A DNA stretch of 64,000 nt from Micavibrio sp964400125 (GCA_964400125.1 CAYNSR010000006.1:1-64000); one strand, 5' to 3'; counted from the stretch's first letter, positions 1 to 8,795 are shown. The notes: generated from the sequence alone by a model not told the origin. Translations and numbers: made by a program.

Positions 1-213
1 ATAGTGAATCAGAAAACTACAATCTTGGGAATCATAATTGTCAACACGGCCTAGGACAGCCCCAAAATTTACAGCAAGACCTACGGATTGAAAAACGTGC
101 TGCATCCCCCCTTCCGGCATGAAACATAATAGGGCCGCATAACACTCTACCAACGGGACATCTCGCCCCCACCGCGCTTTACTTCCCCGCCAAAGTCTTT
201 TACCTATCCCCGC

Positions 214-1302
214 ATGATGCGTGAACAATCTTTTATTCTTGCGTTGCGGCGGGCTGCTGCGTTTTTGGCGCGTCCTGCGATTCCGTTTTTTGTCCTGCCG
301 GTTTTTGCCCTGCTGCTGGTGGCCGGAACAATCAGCCAGCGTTATATCGGGCTTTATGAATCACAGAAAATCTTCTTTACCTCCCCGCCCGCCATTGCCC
401 TGCTCGGTCTGCTGACCCTCAGCCTGACGGCGAAATTTTTGTTTTTCAGTCCGTGGACGAAACGGCGTGCCGGGATCAATCTGGCGCATCTGGGCATACT
501 GGTCCTTCTGGGCGGCGGATTTTTGACCGCGCTATCGTCCCAGGAAGGCAGCATGGTCATCCCCGAAGGGGAAGAAACCGCAACCGTGCAGGACTACCAT
601 ATCCGCGATCTGGTGATTATGGCTGCCGACGGAAAGACGCAAACCGTTCCCTTTACCGCCCTGCGGCCCGGCAAGCGGATTGTGCTGCATGAAAACGCCA
701 CGATTGAAATTCTCGCCCGCTGCAAAAACTGCGATATAGAACGCCGGGAGGCCGGGGACGAATCCTTGCGCAGCATGGCAAAATTCATGCGCCTGACGCC
801 GGGCAAACCAAAGCTGAAGGATGAGGATAATATTGTCGGCGTCACGCTGCGCCTGCGCAGCGGCAACGCGGAGATGGATGGAATCTATATCCTGTTCGAC
901 CCGATGCCAAAACCGATTGACATCACAACAGGCGATAAAACATTTTCCCTGATAATGGCAAAACGCCAGTATTACCTGCCTTTTTTTCTCTATCTCGAAG
1001 ATTTTCAGGCGGATCGACACCCCGGCACGAACATGGCACGGGCCTATCATTCCGACGTTACGGTCAGGGACGGCACAATTTCATGGCCCGTACGGATCGA
1101 GATGAACGCGCCCCTGCGCTATAAGGGATATACGTTTTTTCAATCGTCATTTTTCAAGCCGGAAGGCGACAGGGAATACAGCGTGCTTGCCGTGGTTGAA
1201 AACCGCGCATGGCTGTTCCCCTATATCGGCACCGGCCTGATGGCGTTCGGGTTGTTGTTGCATCTGGGCATCATGACACTGGCGCGGAGGAAAACGCCAT
1301 GA
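214..1302 (+). CDS. resB: ResB-like cytochrome c biogenesis protein
   Basis: Probable Ccs1/ResB heme-handling protein of System II cytochrome c maturation, which with CcsA moves heme across the inner membrane and attaches it to apocytochrome c. The 362-residue product has three hydrophobic segments near residues 20-41, 58-80 and 88-107, a large periplasmic domain, and a last membrane segment near 334-354. The ResB-typical block PLRYKGYTFFQSSFF lies just before the last segment. It is short compared with many ResB proteins. The stop overlaps the start of the CcsA gene (ATGA), so the two are translationally coupled. Two ATGs lie in tandem at the start, with no clear Shine-Dalgarno site. Family assignment is fairly sure; the start is less so. 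Confidence 0.8.
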   Translation: MMREQSFILALRRAAAFLARPAIPFFVLPVFALLLVAGTISQRYIGLYESQKIFFTSPPAIALLGLLTLSLTAKFLFFSPWTKRRAGINLAHLGILVLLGGGFLTALSSQEGSMVIPEGEETATVQDYHIRDLVIMAADGKTQTVPFTALRPGKRIVLHENATIEILARCKNCDIERREAGDESLRSMAKFMRLTPGKPKLKDEDNIVGVTLRLRSGNAEMDGIYILFDPMPKPIDITTGDKTFSLIMAKRQYYLPFFLYLEDFQADRHPGTNMARAYHSDVTVRDGTISWPVRIEMNAPLRYKGYTFFQSSFFKPEGDREYSVLAVVENRAWLFPYIGTGLMAFGLLLHLGIMTLARRKTP

Positions 1303-3065
1303 TGCGTTCCGCGCTTCTTTTTCTGCTTTGCCTGTGTATTTCCCTGCCCTGTCTGGCGCGGACGGATTTTGAATTTGAAACGTTTTCTGCCCTGCCGGTG
1401 TTACATGAAGGGCGGATCAAGCCGCTTGACAGTTTTGCCCGGATTGAACTGCGAAAAATCCATGGAACGGAGCGTTTTGCGGGGTTGTCCGCGCCCGCAT
1501 GGCTGGCCCGCGCCCTGTTCGACCCGGCGGCGGCGGCACAGGACAAGATATTCACCATCCGCGACCCGCAGGTGCGGCAGCAACTGGGGCTGGGCGGCAC
1601 GGATGACAAGCGTTTTTCCCTCAACGATATCGGCCCCGGGCTGGAAAAAACCGCCGGCATGATTCCGGCCCTGATGCAAAGCGAAGCAAAACTGACGCCG
1701 CCGCAAAAGGCCCTGCTCGAAATCCATGAAAGCGCCCTGACCCTGACCCAGTTGATGGGGGCGTTCACAATGATTTTTTCCCTCGACGGCGATGCCACAT
1801 GGCTGGACCTGCGGAAGGATCAGGCCGCCATAACCGACAAGGTCAAAGCCATTGCCGCCGCCAAAGGCAAAGACCCGGAAAAATATTCAGATCAGGAAAA
1901 ACAACTGACCCTGACCGCCATGCAGATGGAAATGCTCGGCGGCGCGGGTGCGAGCAATATCCTGTTTCGTATCATGCCGCCGCAATGGGGCAAGGACGAC
2001 GAATGGCGATCCCCATGGATAACCTTGCTGGGCGGCGGCGGCGCACCGGCGGGTGCGGCCTATATGCGGCAATGGGAAAACATGGCTGCGGCGTGGCGAA
2101 AGGACGATGCCGCCCTCTGGGCAGAATCCACACAACAGGCCGCCACCTTGATACAAACGCAAATATCGCCGGGGCGCATCAGGCTGGAGACAGGCTTCAA
2201 CGCCCTCAAGCCGCTGGCTTTAGCGGAACATTTTTACGGCCTCGCTTTGCTGGTTCTGCTGGTTGCTCTCTGGCGGCAGAATACCCTTTGTTACCGTCTG
2301 GCGCTGGGGGCGGGCGCGGTCGCGGGCCTGTTGCATCTGGGGGCCATTGTCATCCGCTCTATCCTGCTGGAAAGACCGCCCGTGGGGACGTTGTATGAAT
2401 CCCTTATTTTTGTCAGCCTGACTATTTTTGCCGCCGCCATCATCATCGAATTGTTCCGGCGCGACCGTATGGCGCTGGCGGGGGGGCTTGGCGCGACACT
2501 TGTGTTGCTCTATGTCGCCCCAGTCTTTGCCCCTGCGGGGGATTCCCTTGAAATGCTGGTTGCCGTTTTAAACACCGGGTTCTGGCTGTCTACGCATGTT
2601 TTGTGCATCACCATCGGCTACGGCGTCAGCATCATGGCCGCGACCATCGCGCATTTTGCCCTGTTGCGGCAGGATTCAAAACTGGATGGCGTCTTGCACA
2701 AAACCCTGATCTGCGCCTTATTCTTTACGGCCTTTGGCACCATGCTCGGCGGTATCTGGGCGGACCAGTCATGGGGGCGCTTCTGGGGCTGGGACCCCAA
2801 GGAAAACGGCGCCTTGCTGATCGTCGTCTGGATCGCGTGGATTTTGCACGGAAAATATAGCGGGCATTTGCGCGGCACGACCTACCATATCGCCGCCGCG
2901 TATTTGAATGTGATTGTGGCGCTGGCATGGTTCGGGGTGAACTTGCTCAATGTCGGCCTGCATTCCTACGGATTCACCGGTGAAATGGCGATGGGGCTGG
3001 GTCTTTTTTGCGCGTTTGAAACTGCGCTGATGGTGCTGGCATACCGAAAACGGGGAGCATCATGA
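1299..3065 (+). CDS. ccsA: CcsA/ResC-type cytochrome c biogenesis protein with periplasmic N-terminal domain
   Basis: Heme exporter/ligase subunit of System II cytochrome c maturation. The start is placed at the ATG overlapping the resB stop, because a signal-like hydrophobic stretch (residues 4-16) follows directly. Residues about 20-300 form a soluble domain opening with LPVLHEGRIKPLDSFAR, a block I associate with CcsA proteins of Bacteroidetes, planctomycetes and similar groups. The C-terminal half is a multi-span membrane domain with the heme-binding tryptophan-rich motif WGRFWGWDPKE. Total 588 residues. It overlaps the next gene by ATGA, so resB, ccsA and the thioredoxin form one operon. 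The family call is firm; a non-alphaproteobacterial origin is inference. Confidence 0.85.
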   Translation: MMRSALLFLLCLCISLPCLARTDFEFETFSALPVLHEGRIKPLDSFARIELRKIHGTERFAGLSAPAWLARALFDPAAAAQDKIFTIRDPQVRQQLGLGGTDDKRFSLNDIGPGLEKTAGMIPALMQSEAKLTPPQKALLEIHESALTLTQLMGAFTMIFSLDGDATWLDLRKDQAAITDKVKAIAAAKGKDPEKYSDQEKQLTLTAMQMEMLGGAGASNILFRIMPPQWGKDDEWRSPWITLLGGGGAPAGAAYMRQWENMAAAWRKDDAALWAESTQQAATLIQTQISPGRIRLETGFNALKPLALAEHFYGLALLVLLVALWRQNTLCYRLALGAGAVAGLLHLGAIVIRSILLERPPVGTLYESLIFVSLTIFAAAIIIELFRRDRMALAGGLGATLVLLYVAPVFAPAGDSLEMLVAVLNTGFWLSTHVLCITIGYGVSIMAATIAHFALLRQDSKLDGVLHKTLICALFFTAFGTMLGGIWADQSWGRFWGWDPKENGALLIVVWIAWILHGKYSGHLRGTTYHIAAAYLNVIVALAWFGVNLLNVGLHSYGFTGEMAMGLGLFCAFETALMVLAYRKRGAS

Positions 3066-3613
3066 AGCTCAATGCCCTGCTCCTGATTGTCACCGTTCTG
3101 GTCGGCTTTGGCCTTGCGGGCGCGCTGCAAAATACCGCACCTCTTTCCGCGCCACCCCCTGCACCGCAGGCGCGCCCGTCTGAAACCGTGCCGCAATTCA
3201 CCTTCACGGACATTGCCGGGGCCACACACGACATTTCCGGTTATGCCGGAAAAACCGTGGTCCTGAATTTCTGGGCAAGCTGGTGCCCGCCTTGCGTTAC
3301 CGAATTTCCCCACCTGCTGTCCTTTGCCGCCGCGCATCCGGACGTTGTGCTGATTGCCCTGTCGTCTGACCGGGACGCAGAATCCGTACGGAAATTTCTC
3401 CACCGCCTGCCCGCATCATCGCGGGGACATCTCGGCAGGAAGAACGTCGTTATCGGTCTCGACCACGACCAGGCGATCACAGGCACCCTGTTCCAGACCG
3501 TCAGCCTGCCGGAAACCGTCATTATCGACCCACAACAAAAACTTAAGGGAAAAATCGTCGGACCAGTCGATACAATGCAGGATATCCGCCGGATTATCGA
3601 CGCCCTTGATTGA
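3062..3613 (+). CDS. TlpA/ResA-like thioredoxin-fold protein
   Basis: Membrane-anchored periplasmic thiol-disulfide oxidoreductase, most likely reducing the CxxCH cysteines of apocytochrome c for the ResB-CcsA system encoded just upstream. There is an N-terminal hydrophobic anchor (residues 1-22), a proline-rich linker, then a thioredoxin fold with the active site WASWCPPC at about residues 71-78. The cis-proline region appears as VSLPETVIIDP. At 183 residues it has the usual length for a TlpA/ResA protein. The start overlaps the ccsA stop. The exact partner is inferred from position; it could also serve general periplasmic thiol reduction. Confidence 0.85.
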   Translation: MKLNALLLIVTVLVGFGLAGALQNTAPLSAPPPAPQARPSETVPQFTFTDIAGATHDISGYAGKTVVLNFWASWCPPCVTEFPHLLSFAAAHPDVVLIALSSDRDAESVRKFLHRLPASSRGHLGRKNVVIGLDHDQAITGTLFQTVSLPETVIIDPQQKLKGKIVGPVDTMQDIRRIIDALD

Positions 3614-3614
3614 T

Positions 3615-3628
3615 ATGTAAATTTACAT
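3615..3628. repeat. Perfect 14-bp palindrome after the TlpA-like gene
   Basis: ATGTAAATTTACAT directly follows the stop of the thioredoxin gene and precedes the IS remnant. It has no T-run, so it does not look like a standard terminator. It may be an operator-like site or chance. Confidence 0.35.
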
Positions 3629-3671
3629 CTCCCGCATATACTCCTTGACCTGCCCTTGCAGCGGGTACTTA

Positions 3672-4177
3672 TTAGATAGCGTCAGCCTGCGTGCAATCAG
3701 CCCGGGTACCTTGCGTGATAATGACTCTGATCGGCATACCATGCGCATCCACGGCCAGATGTATTTTTGTGTTGAGCCCCCTTTTGTGCGGCTCATATCC
3801 TGATTGCCGCCCTTGGCTCCTGCCGCATGGGGATGAACCTTGCAATGGCTGGCGTCGATCATCAGCCATTCGTAATCAGGCTCATCTATAAGGGTCTCAA
3901 GTAACGCCTCCCATATGCCTTTATCGCGCCAGCGGCAAAAACGCCGCTGTACGTTTTTCCAGTCCCCAAGATCCGGCGGTAAATCCCGCCACGGGGCACC
4001 GGTGCGCAAGATCCAGAAAATTGCGTTGATGAACAGGCGGTTGTCCTTCGCAATTCCGCCCCATACACCTTCCCGTCCCGGCAAATGCGGCTCCAGTAAT
4101 TCCCAAATTTTATCAGATATATCGTGTCTGCGATGTGATGGCTTCATATCAAACATCCTTCGGTTGATATGATTCAA
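3672..4177 (-). pseudogene. Truncated, frameshifted IS5-family transposase
   Basis: Reading starts at 4177 and shows the IS5/IS427 N-terminal signature: ISDKIWELLEPHLPG, then FWILRTGAPWRDLP, then the first catalytic aspartate in MIDASHCKVH. After ...NQDMSRTKGG the frame must shift by -1 at the run AAAAGGGGG (plus-strand 3777-3785) to give LNTKIHLAVDAHGMP, which holds the second aspartate. That is a usual programmed frameshift site in this subgroup. The second frame stops inside the terminal repeat, after ...RADCTQADAI, so the last third with the Y-R-E catalytic block is absent. The product cannot be an active transposase. Confidence 0.75.
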
Positions 4178-4210
4178 ACCTATTTTTTATCTCGTGACGA
4201 CACTATCTAA
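3672..4210 (-). mobile_element. Deletion derivative of an IS5-family (IS427-like) insertion sequence
   Basis: About 540 bp carrying the 5' part of an IS5-type transposase and ending on both sides in an imperfect inverted repeat: ttagatagcgtc at 3672-3683 and gacactatctaa at 4199-4210 (11 of 12 pair). TA dinucleotides overlap both ends and may be the target duplication. A full element of this group would be roughly 800-900 bp, so about 300 bp of the 3' coding part is missing although both ends look present. It lies between the cytochrome maturation operon and cobT. Confidence 0.65.
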
Positions 4211-4559
4211 AGAAAAAAGGAAAAGAGCCCGACAATGAATCCCTTAAAACACGAAAACCCGGCAGTTTCCCGGCGCTCCACCGCCTGGATCCCGGAACGC
4301 CGCGCCGCGCAATCCCGCCCGTCTTCGCGCCGCCCGTGTCTGGGAACGCTCAACCGGGCCAAAAACTGCTGCGGGCAAGTCCCGTTCGCGCATGAAGGCC
4401 CTGAAATCCGGACATCACACGGCATCGCGGCGGCGGGCGCGGGGTCTTGTTTCCCTTCTCATGCCCGCCATCATTGATAGCCTGCAAAATTCCCGGCTTT
4501 ACACAAAAGTATAAACCATCGAAACTGGCATTCTACGAACAGATTTCCTGTAAAACGAA
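4211..4559. other. Intergenic region between IS remnant and cobT
   Basis: Some 350 bases with no supportable gene. Open frames exist on both strands (4235-4477 plus, 4207-4425 minus) but their products have no recognisable domain and look like GC-driven frames. No clear promoter, terminator or RNA structure was recognised. The region may hold decayed sequence related to the insertion. Confidence 0.4.
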
Positions 4560-6410
4560 ATGAAGAACGATAAAAACAAAGACCTCGAATCTTTCAAGTC
4601 CGCGACCGCCGCCACGCTCCGCACGTTGGCGCGCCGCACCGATGTCGATGTCACCTTCGCCCCGGCGGAAGGCAGCGCCCGCAATCTGACCCTGCCCAAG
4701 GGCAAACCCCGCCTGCCTTTGCCCGATGCCATCCTGTCCGACGACAGCAAAACCCTGACCCGTGGTCAGGCCGATGCACGCGCCCTCTCTCTCCTGCACC
4801 ATAACGACCGGACGCACCGCGCCAATGCGCCGCTCGACCTCACCGCGCAGGCCGCCTTTGACGCCCTCGAACAGGCCCGCACCAATGCGCTCGGCGCGCG
4901 CGATATGAAGGGCGTGGCGGAAAATCTCCGTGCAGCCCTAGACGATCAATGCCGCCGCCTTGGGTATGCCGCCGTCGATCACCGCGACCAGACAAATCAG
5001 GCCGATGCCCTCCATGTTCTCGCCCATCAGGCCATGACTGGCGAAGCCCTGCCCCCCGTGGCGGAAAAACTGGCCGCCCTGTGGCGTCCCTTCGTGCTTG
5101 AAAAACTCGGCCCCGCCGGGTTCGACGCTTTAAAATCGACCATGACCGATCAGAAAGCCTTTGCCCGCCTGTCGCGTCAGTTCATCGAAACCCTCGATAT
5201 GACCGTCAGCGACGGCCCGCCGCCAGAAGACAATCCTGATGAAGAAAACGAACACAGCGCGGAACCCGAAGGCGGCAGCGACGGCGGCGATAGCGGTCAG
5301 GACGATTCCGGCGAAAGCCCGGAAGGGATCTCCGCCGAAGACATGGATGACGACAGCACCGCGCAGGACGGCGATTTCACCGACGACGAACCGTCCGATT
5401 CCGGCCCCCAGGACGGCGACCGTCAGGGCGAAGATGCCGGCATGCCGCGCCACAAACGCAATGAAACCTATATTTCCGGCCCGGGAAACCCCTATACCAT
5501 CTACACCACGGTATTCGATGAAGTGGTCGATGCCGACGAACTGGCCGATGCCGAGGAATTGCTGCGCCTGCGCCAGATGCTCGACCACCAGATGTCGCAT
5601 CTTTCCGGCCTTGTGACCAAACTGGCCAACCGTCTGCAACGCCGCCTGATGGCACGGCAACAGCGCAGTTGGCAATTCGATCTGGAGGAAGGCCAGCTCG
5701 ATGCCGGGCGTCTTGCGCGTATCGTCGCCAACCCGACCGTACCGCTCTCGTTCAAACAGGAACGTGAAACTGATTTCCGCGACACGGTTGTCACGCTCCT
5801 GATTGATAATTCCGGATCCATGCGTGGCCGCCCGATTGCGATTGCCGCGATCTGCACCGACATTCTCGCCCGCACGCTGGAACGCTGCGGCGTCAAGGTT
5901 GAAATTCTCGGCTTCACCACCCGTGCGTGGAAGGGGGGCCGCGCCCGCGAATTGTGGGTCCAGCAAGGCCGCCCGCCGCATCCCGGGCGTCTGAACGATC
6001 TGCGCCATATCATTTACAAGGCCGCCGATACGCCGTGGCGGCGCACGCATAAAAATCTTGGCCTGATGCTGAAGGAAGGTTTGCTGAAAGAAAATATCGA
6101 CGGCGAAGCGCTGGTCTGGGCGCATAACCGCACTGCAAGGCGGCATGAACAACGCAAGATTTTGATGGTGATTTCCGACGGCGCCCCGGTGGACGACTCC
6201 ACCCTGTCCGTCAATCCCTCCAACATCCTTGAACAGGATTTGCGCGGCGTCATCGGCTGGATCGAAACCGCATCGGATGTGGAACTCACCGCCATCGGCA
6301 TCGGCCACGACGTCACACGCTATTACAAACGCGCCATCACCATCGCCGACGCCGACGAACTGGCCACCGCCCTGATCGGGCGGCTGGATGAGTTGTTTGA
6401 GGAGGAATAG
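4560..6410 (+). CDS. cobT: Cobaltochelatase CobT-type subunit
   Basis: CobT-like subunit of the aerobic ATP-dependent cobaltochelatase (CobN-CobS-CobT), which inserts cobalt into hydrogenobyrinate diamide in B12 synthesis. The 616-residue protein has a helical N-terminal part, a strongly acidic Asp/Glu/Ser/Gly linker at about residues 220-300, and a C-terminal von Willebrand A domain with the metal-site motif DNSGSMRGRP at about residue 415 and the later MVISDGAPVDD. This layout is typical for CobT. The usual partner cobS is not beside it, and no other cobalamin gene is in the window. The start ATG has no strong Shine-Dalgarno site but no better one lies near. Confidence 0.88.
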   Translation: MKNDKNKDLESFKSATAATLRTLARRTDVDVTFAPAEGSARNLTLPKGKPRLPLPDAILSDDSKTLTRGQADARALSLLHHNDRTHRANAPLDLTAQAAFDALEQARTNALGARDMKGVAENLRAALDDQCRRLGYAAVDHRDQTNQADALHVLAHQAMTGEALPPVAEKLAALWRPFVLEKLGPAGFDALKSTMTDQKAFARLSRQFIETLDMTVSDGPPPEDNPDEENEHSAEPEGGSDGGDSGQDDSGESPEGISAEDMDDDSTAQDGDFTDDEPSDSGPQDGDRQGEDAGMPRHKRNETYISGPGNPYTIYTTVFDEVVDADELADAEELLRLRQMLDHQMSHLSGLVTKLANRLQRRLMARQQRSWQFDLEEGQLDAGRLARIVANPTVPLSFKQERETDFRDTVVTLLIDNSGSMRGRPIAIAAICTDILARTLERCGVKVEILGFTTRAWKGGRARELWVQQGRPPHPGRLNDLRHIIYKAADTPWRRTHKNLGLMLKEGLLKENIDGEALVWAHNRTARRHEQRKILMVISDGAPVDDSTLSVNPSNILEQDLRGVIGWIETASDVELTAIGIGHDVTRYYKRAITIADADELATALIGRLDELFEEE

Positions 6411-6497
6411 AGCAAGCCTTATCAATACGTTACAAAAATTGACGCCGAAAATTCGCGTGTGTTACTATCCCGTCTTCCGTGGAAAGAGAGCAAAAAA

Positions 6498-6716
6498 ATG
6501 AGCATGTACGACACCCTGATGAAAAAAGATTTTTCCTGCAACGCCGCCTGCCCGGCCAGCCGTCATGCCGATAAAAGGCCGACTCCCCCCAGAGGAGAAT
6601 ACAAAAAACAGGCCCCCAAAGAGCCGCCTTCAGTGCCGATGATCGTGATCGTGCCGTTTCCAGTCATTGTACCAGTACCAGTTCCGGTACAGGTTCCTGT
6701 CTCCATCCATCCCTGA
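6498..6716 (+). CDS. Small protein with proline-valine repeat tail
   Basis: Unrecognised 72-residue product. The start chosen is the ATG at 6498, which follows a GGAAAGAGAG Shine-Dalgarno-like stretch; a longer frame exists upstream. The N-terminal half is polar with two cysteines (SCNAACPA). The C-terminal 25 residues are an unusual alternation of proline with valine or isoleucine (IVIVPFPVIVPVPVPVQVP). Such a tail could be an extended, membrane-associated or polyproline-like segment; this is a guess from composition. It sits alone downstream of cobT. Confidence 0.5.
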   Translation: MSMYDTLMKKDFSCNAACPASRHADKRPTPPRGEYKKQAPKEPPSVPMIVIVPFPVIVPVPVPVQVPVSIHP

Positions 6717-6726
6717 TCGGGCAAAC

Positions 6727-7266
6727 TTATCGCTCCAGCTCCTGCACAAAACGATAAGGCTCTATCGGCGTCAAAGACAGGCCATCGCGCCGCCGCCTTG
6801 GATCGACGCAGTCAAAGCAGAATACGGTGGGCCTGATATGAAGTTCTACTTCCAGATCCTTGGTGCGGATGCGATCGAGAAATTTCTCCATTTGCTTTTT
6901 GACCATCGGCTCCATATCGGCCCGGCGTTTCAGGTCGGTCAGCCTCGACGCCAGCGTAATCGCAACAGGCCCATCCCCGGCGGCGACCGCCATGCGGTAG
7001 GCAAGATCATGGGCGTGCCGCGCCCCCTCTTTCGCTTCAAGAAAATCAACCGCCGCCGAAAGGCACCGGGCAATATCTTCGGAACGGTGATGGCAATACG
7101 CCAGATCAAGGGCCAGATTTTCTGCGTTGGCGCTCAACCCTTCGGTCTTGAGACTATAGAGCAAATCCCCCAGCATCGCATCGCGCCTGCGGGTCATACC
7201 AAAAATATGCGTCAGTTTACGCGCCAGCTTCCTGTTCACGACAAACCCTTCCCTGTGCGGCCTCAT
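6727..7266 (-). CDS. Conserved-looking hypothetical protein
   Basis: No family recognised. The 179-residue product is mostly helical in appearance, with many Ala, Leu, Arg and Glu and no signal peptide or membrane segment. A central stretch (AYRMAVAAGDGPVAITLASRLTDLKRRADMEPMVKKQMEKF) looks like a helical repeat. I place the start at the ATG at 7266: the longer frame would begin inside the palindromic repeat at 7302-7371, where MAEDPGLRRDDG is simply the translation of the repeat arm. It faces away from hisS, so the repeat lies between the two divergent genes. Confidence 0.6.
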   Translation of the reverse strand: MRPHREGFVVNRKLARKLTHIFGMTRRRDAMLGDLLYSLKTEGLSANAENLALDLAYCHHRSEDIARCLSAAVDFLEAKEGARHAHDLAYRMAVAAGDGPVAITLASRLTDLKRRADMEPMVKKQMEKFLDRIRTKDLEVELHIRPTVFCFDCVDPRRRRDGLSLTPIEPYRFVQELER

Positions 7267-7301
7267 GATTCCGGGCCAGAATTCACGAATATTAGGGGCC
7301 C

Positions 7302-7371
7302 CGTCATCCCGGCGCAAGCCGGGATCTTCTGCCATAATGTTACAAATATCCCGGCTTGCGCCGGGATGACG
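7302..7371. repeat. Dispersed palindromic element, copy 1
   Basis: Two perfect 24-bp inverted arms (7302-7325 and 7348-7371), with core gtcatcccggcgcaagccgg, flank a 22-base loop. It lies between the divergent hypothetical gene and hisS. It is one of a family found across the window. Confidence 0.85.
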
Positions 7372-7412
7372 ATACGATTAAATTGCGGTAATCACATTTT
7401 TTGGAACCCCTT

Positions 7413-8795
7413 ATGAGCACCGACCGTAAAATTTACAAACCCCGCCCCGTCACCGGTTTTCCGGAATGGCTGCCCGAAGTGCGTCTGGTTGAACAGCAAT
7501 GGTTCGACCATATCCGCCGGGTCTTTGAATCCTACGGTTTTTGCTCCATCGAAACGCCCAGCGTGGAGGAACTCGACGTCCTGCGCGCCAAGGGCGAAGT
7601 CGATAAGGAAATCTATGTGCTGGAACGCCTGCACAAGGATGAAACCGAAAAAAGCGGCGACGCCCGCCTCGCCCTCCATTTCGACCAGACCGTCCCACTG
7701 GCCCGCTACGTCGCACAAAATTTCAACGATCTGGTTTTTCCATTCAAACGTTATCAAATGCAGCGCGTCTGGCGCGGCGAAAGACCCCAAGCCGGACGGT
7801 TCAGGGAATTTTACCAATGCGATATCGATGTGATCGGCATCGATAATTTGCCCCTGCATTTCGACGCGGAGATGCCTGCGATTATGTGGGAAGTGATGAA
7901 TGGATTGCCGGGGATGGAAGGGGAGAACATTCAGATACGGGTTAGCAATCGGAAAATTTTAATTGGTGTTTTAGAGTCATTGAAAATTACAGATGAAAAT
8001 ACAATTACAGAAATTTTGCGTTTGATAGACAAATCGGAGAAAATACCTAGGAGCAATATAACAATAGGAATTGATGACATTCTTAAAGGACACCCTAGTC
8101 GTACAGAAGCACACGCTGCGCTAAACTATTTTATGGGTTTTGGAATACCACGATACAAAAATGGCGGTGAATTGAGAGCATCTATGGCTAAACTTGGGAT
8201 TAACAACCAAACATTTATAGATGGCGTTAATGATCTTGCGTTTGTGATTGATCAATTAAAGCACTTAAAAGGAGACGCTCTAACCGCCGACCTCTCCATC
8301 GTCCGTGGCCTCGACTACTACACTGGCACCGTCTACGAAACCGTCTTCCTCGACGATCCCGGCTACGGTTCCATCTGCTCCGGCGGGCGGTATGATGATC
8401 TGGCGGGGTCGTATATCAACAAACATTTGCCGGGTGTCGGCATTTCCATCGGGTTTTCGCGGCTGTTCGCGCGGATGCTGGAAAAGGGGAAATTACCTGC
8501 CGGACAAAAATCGCCCGCGCATGTGATGGTCGTAATGCCGGCAGAAGAACGCCGCGCGGAAATCGCCGCCGTTGCACAAAAACTCCGCGCGCGCGGATTC
8601 AATGTTGAAATGTACCATGCCGCCAAAAAAATCCCCGACCAGTTGAAATACGCCAGCCGCAAGGGCATCCCCTATGTCTGGTTTTGCGAAGAAGACGGCA
8701 CGCATCAGGTCAAGGACATGGTCGCCGGTACGCAAATTCCGGCAAAACCTGAACACTGGATTCCGGAAGGAAAAACAATCCATGACGCCGCATGA
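7413..8795 (+). CDS. hisS: Histidine--tRNA ligase
   Basis: Class II histidyl-tRNA synthetase, charging tRNA-His with histidine. The 460-residue product shows motif 2 (VWRGERPQAGRFREFYQCDID), the histidine-specific SIVRGLDYYTGTVYE segment, motif 3 (GVGISIGFSRLF), and a C-terminal anticodon-binding domain. The ATG at 7413 was preferred over an in-frame TTG at 7401. The DNA coding for about residues 172-289, the insertion domain, has strikingly lower GC (108 of 300 bases in 7981-8280) than the flanks (about 60 percent), with different codon choice but an intact frame. The gene overlaps the next start by 14 bases. Confidence 0.95.
   Translation: MSTDRKIYKPRPVTGFPEWLPEVRLVEQQWFDHIRRVFESYGFCSIETPSVEELDVLRAKGEVDKEIYVLERLHKDETEKSGDARLALHFDQTVPLARYVAQNFNDLVFPFKRYQMQRVWRGERPQAGRFREFYQCDIDVIGIDNLPLHFDAEMPAIMWEVMNGLPGMEGENIQIRVSNRKILIGVLESLKITDENTITEILRLIDKSEKIPRSNITIGIDDILKGHPSRTEAHAALNYFMGFGIPRYKNGGELRASMAKLGINNQTFIDGVNDLAFVIDQLKHLKGDALTADLSIVRGLDYYTGTVYETVFLDDPGYGSICSGGRYDDLAGSYINKHLPGVGISIGFSRLFARMLEKGKLPAGQKSPAHVMVVMPAEERRAEIAAVAQKLRARGFNVEMYHAAKKIPDQLKYASRKGIPYVWFCEEDGTHQVKDMVAGTQIPAKPEHWIPEGKTIHDAA

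Noticed and set aside
4235..4477. 80-codon plus frame between the IS remnant and cobT
   Set aside because: Pro/Arg/Ser-rich, no ribosome site, no domain; overlapped by an equally weak frame on the other strand.
5130..6425. 431-codon open frame on the minus strand over cobT
   Set aside because: Exact antisense of a clear CobT gene. Product is His/Gly/Phe-rich without domains, as expected from GC-rich codon bias on the opposite strand.
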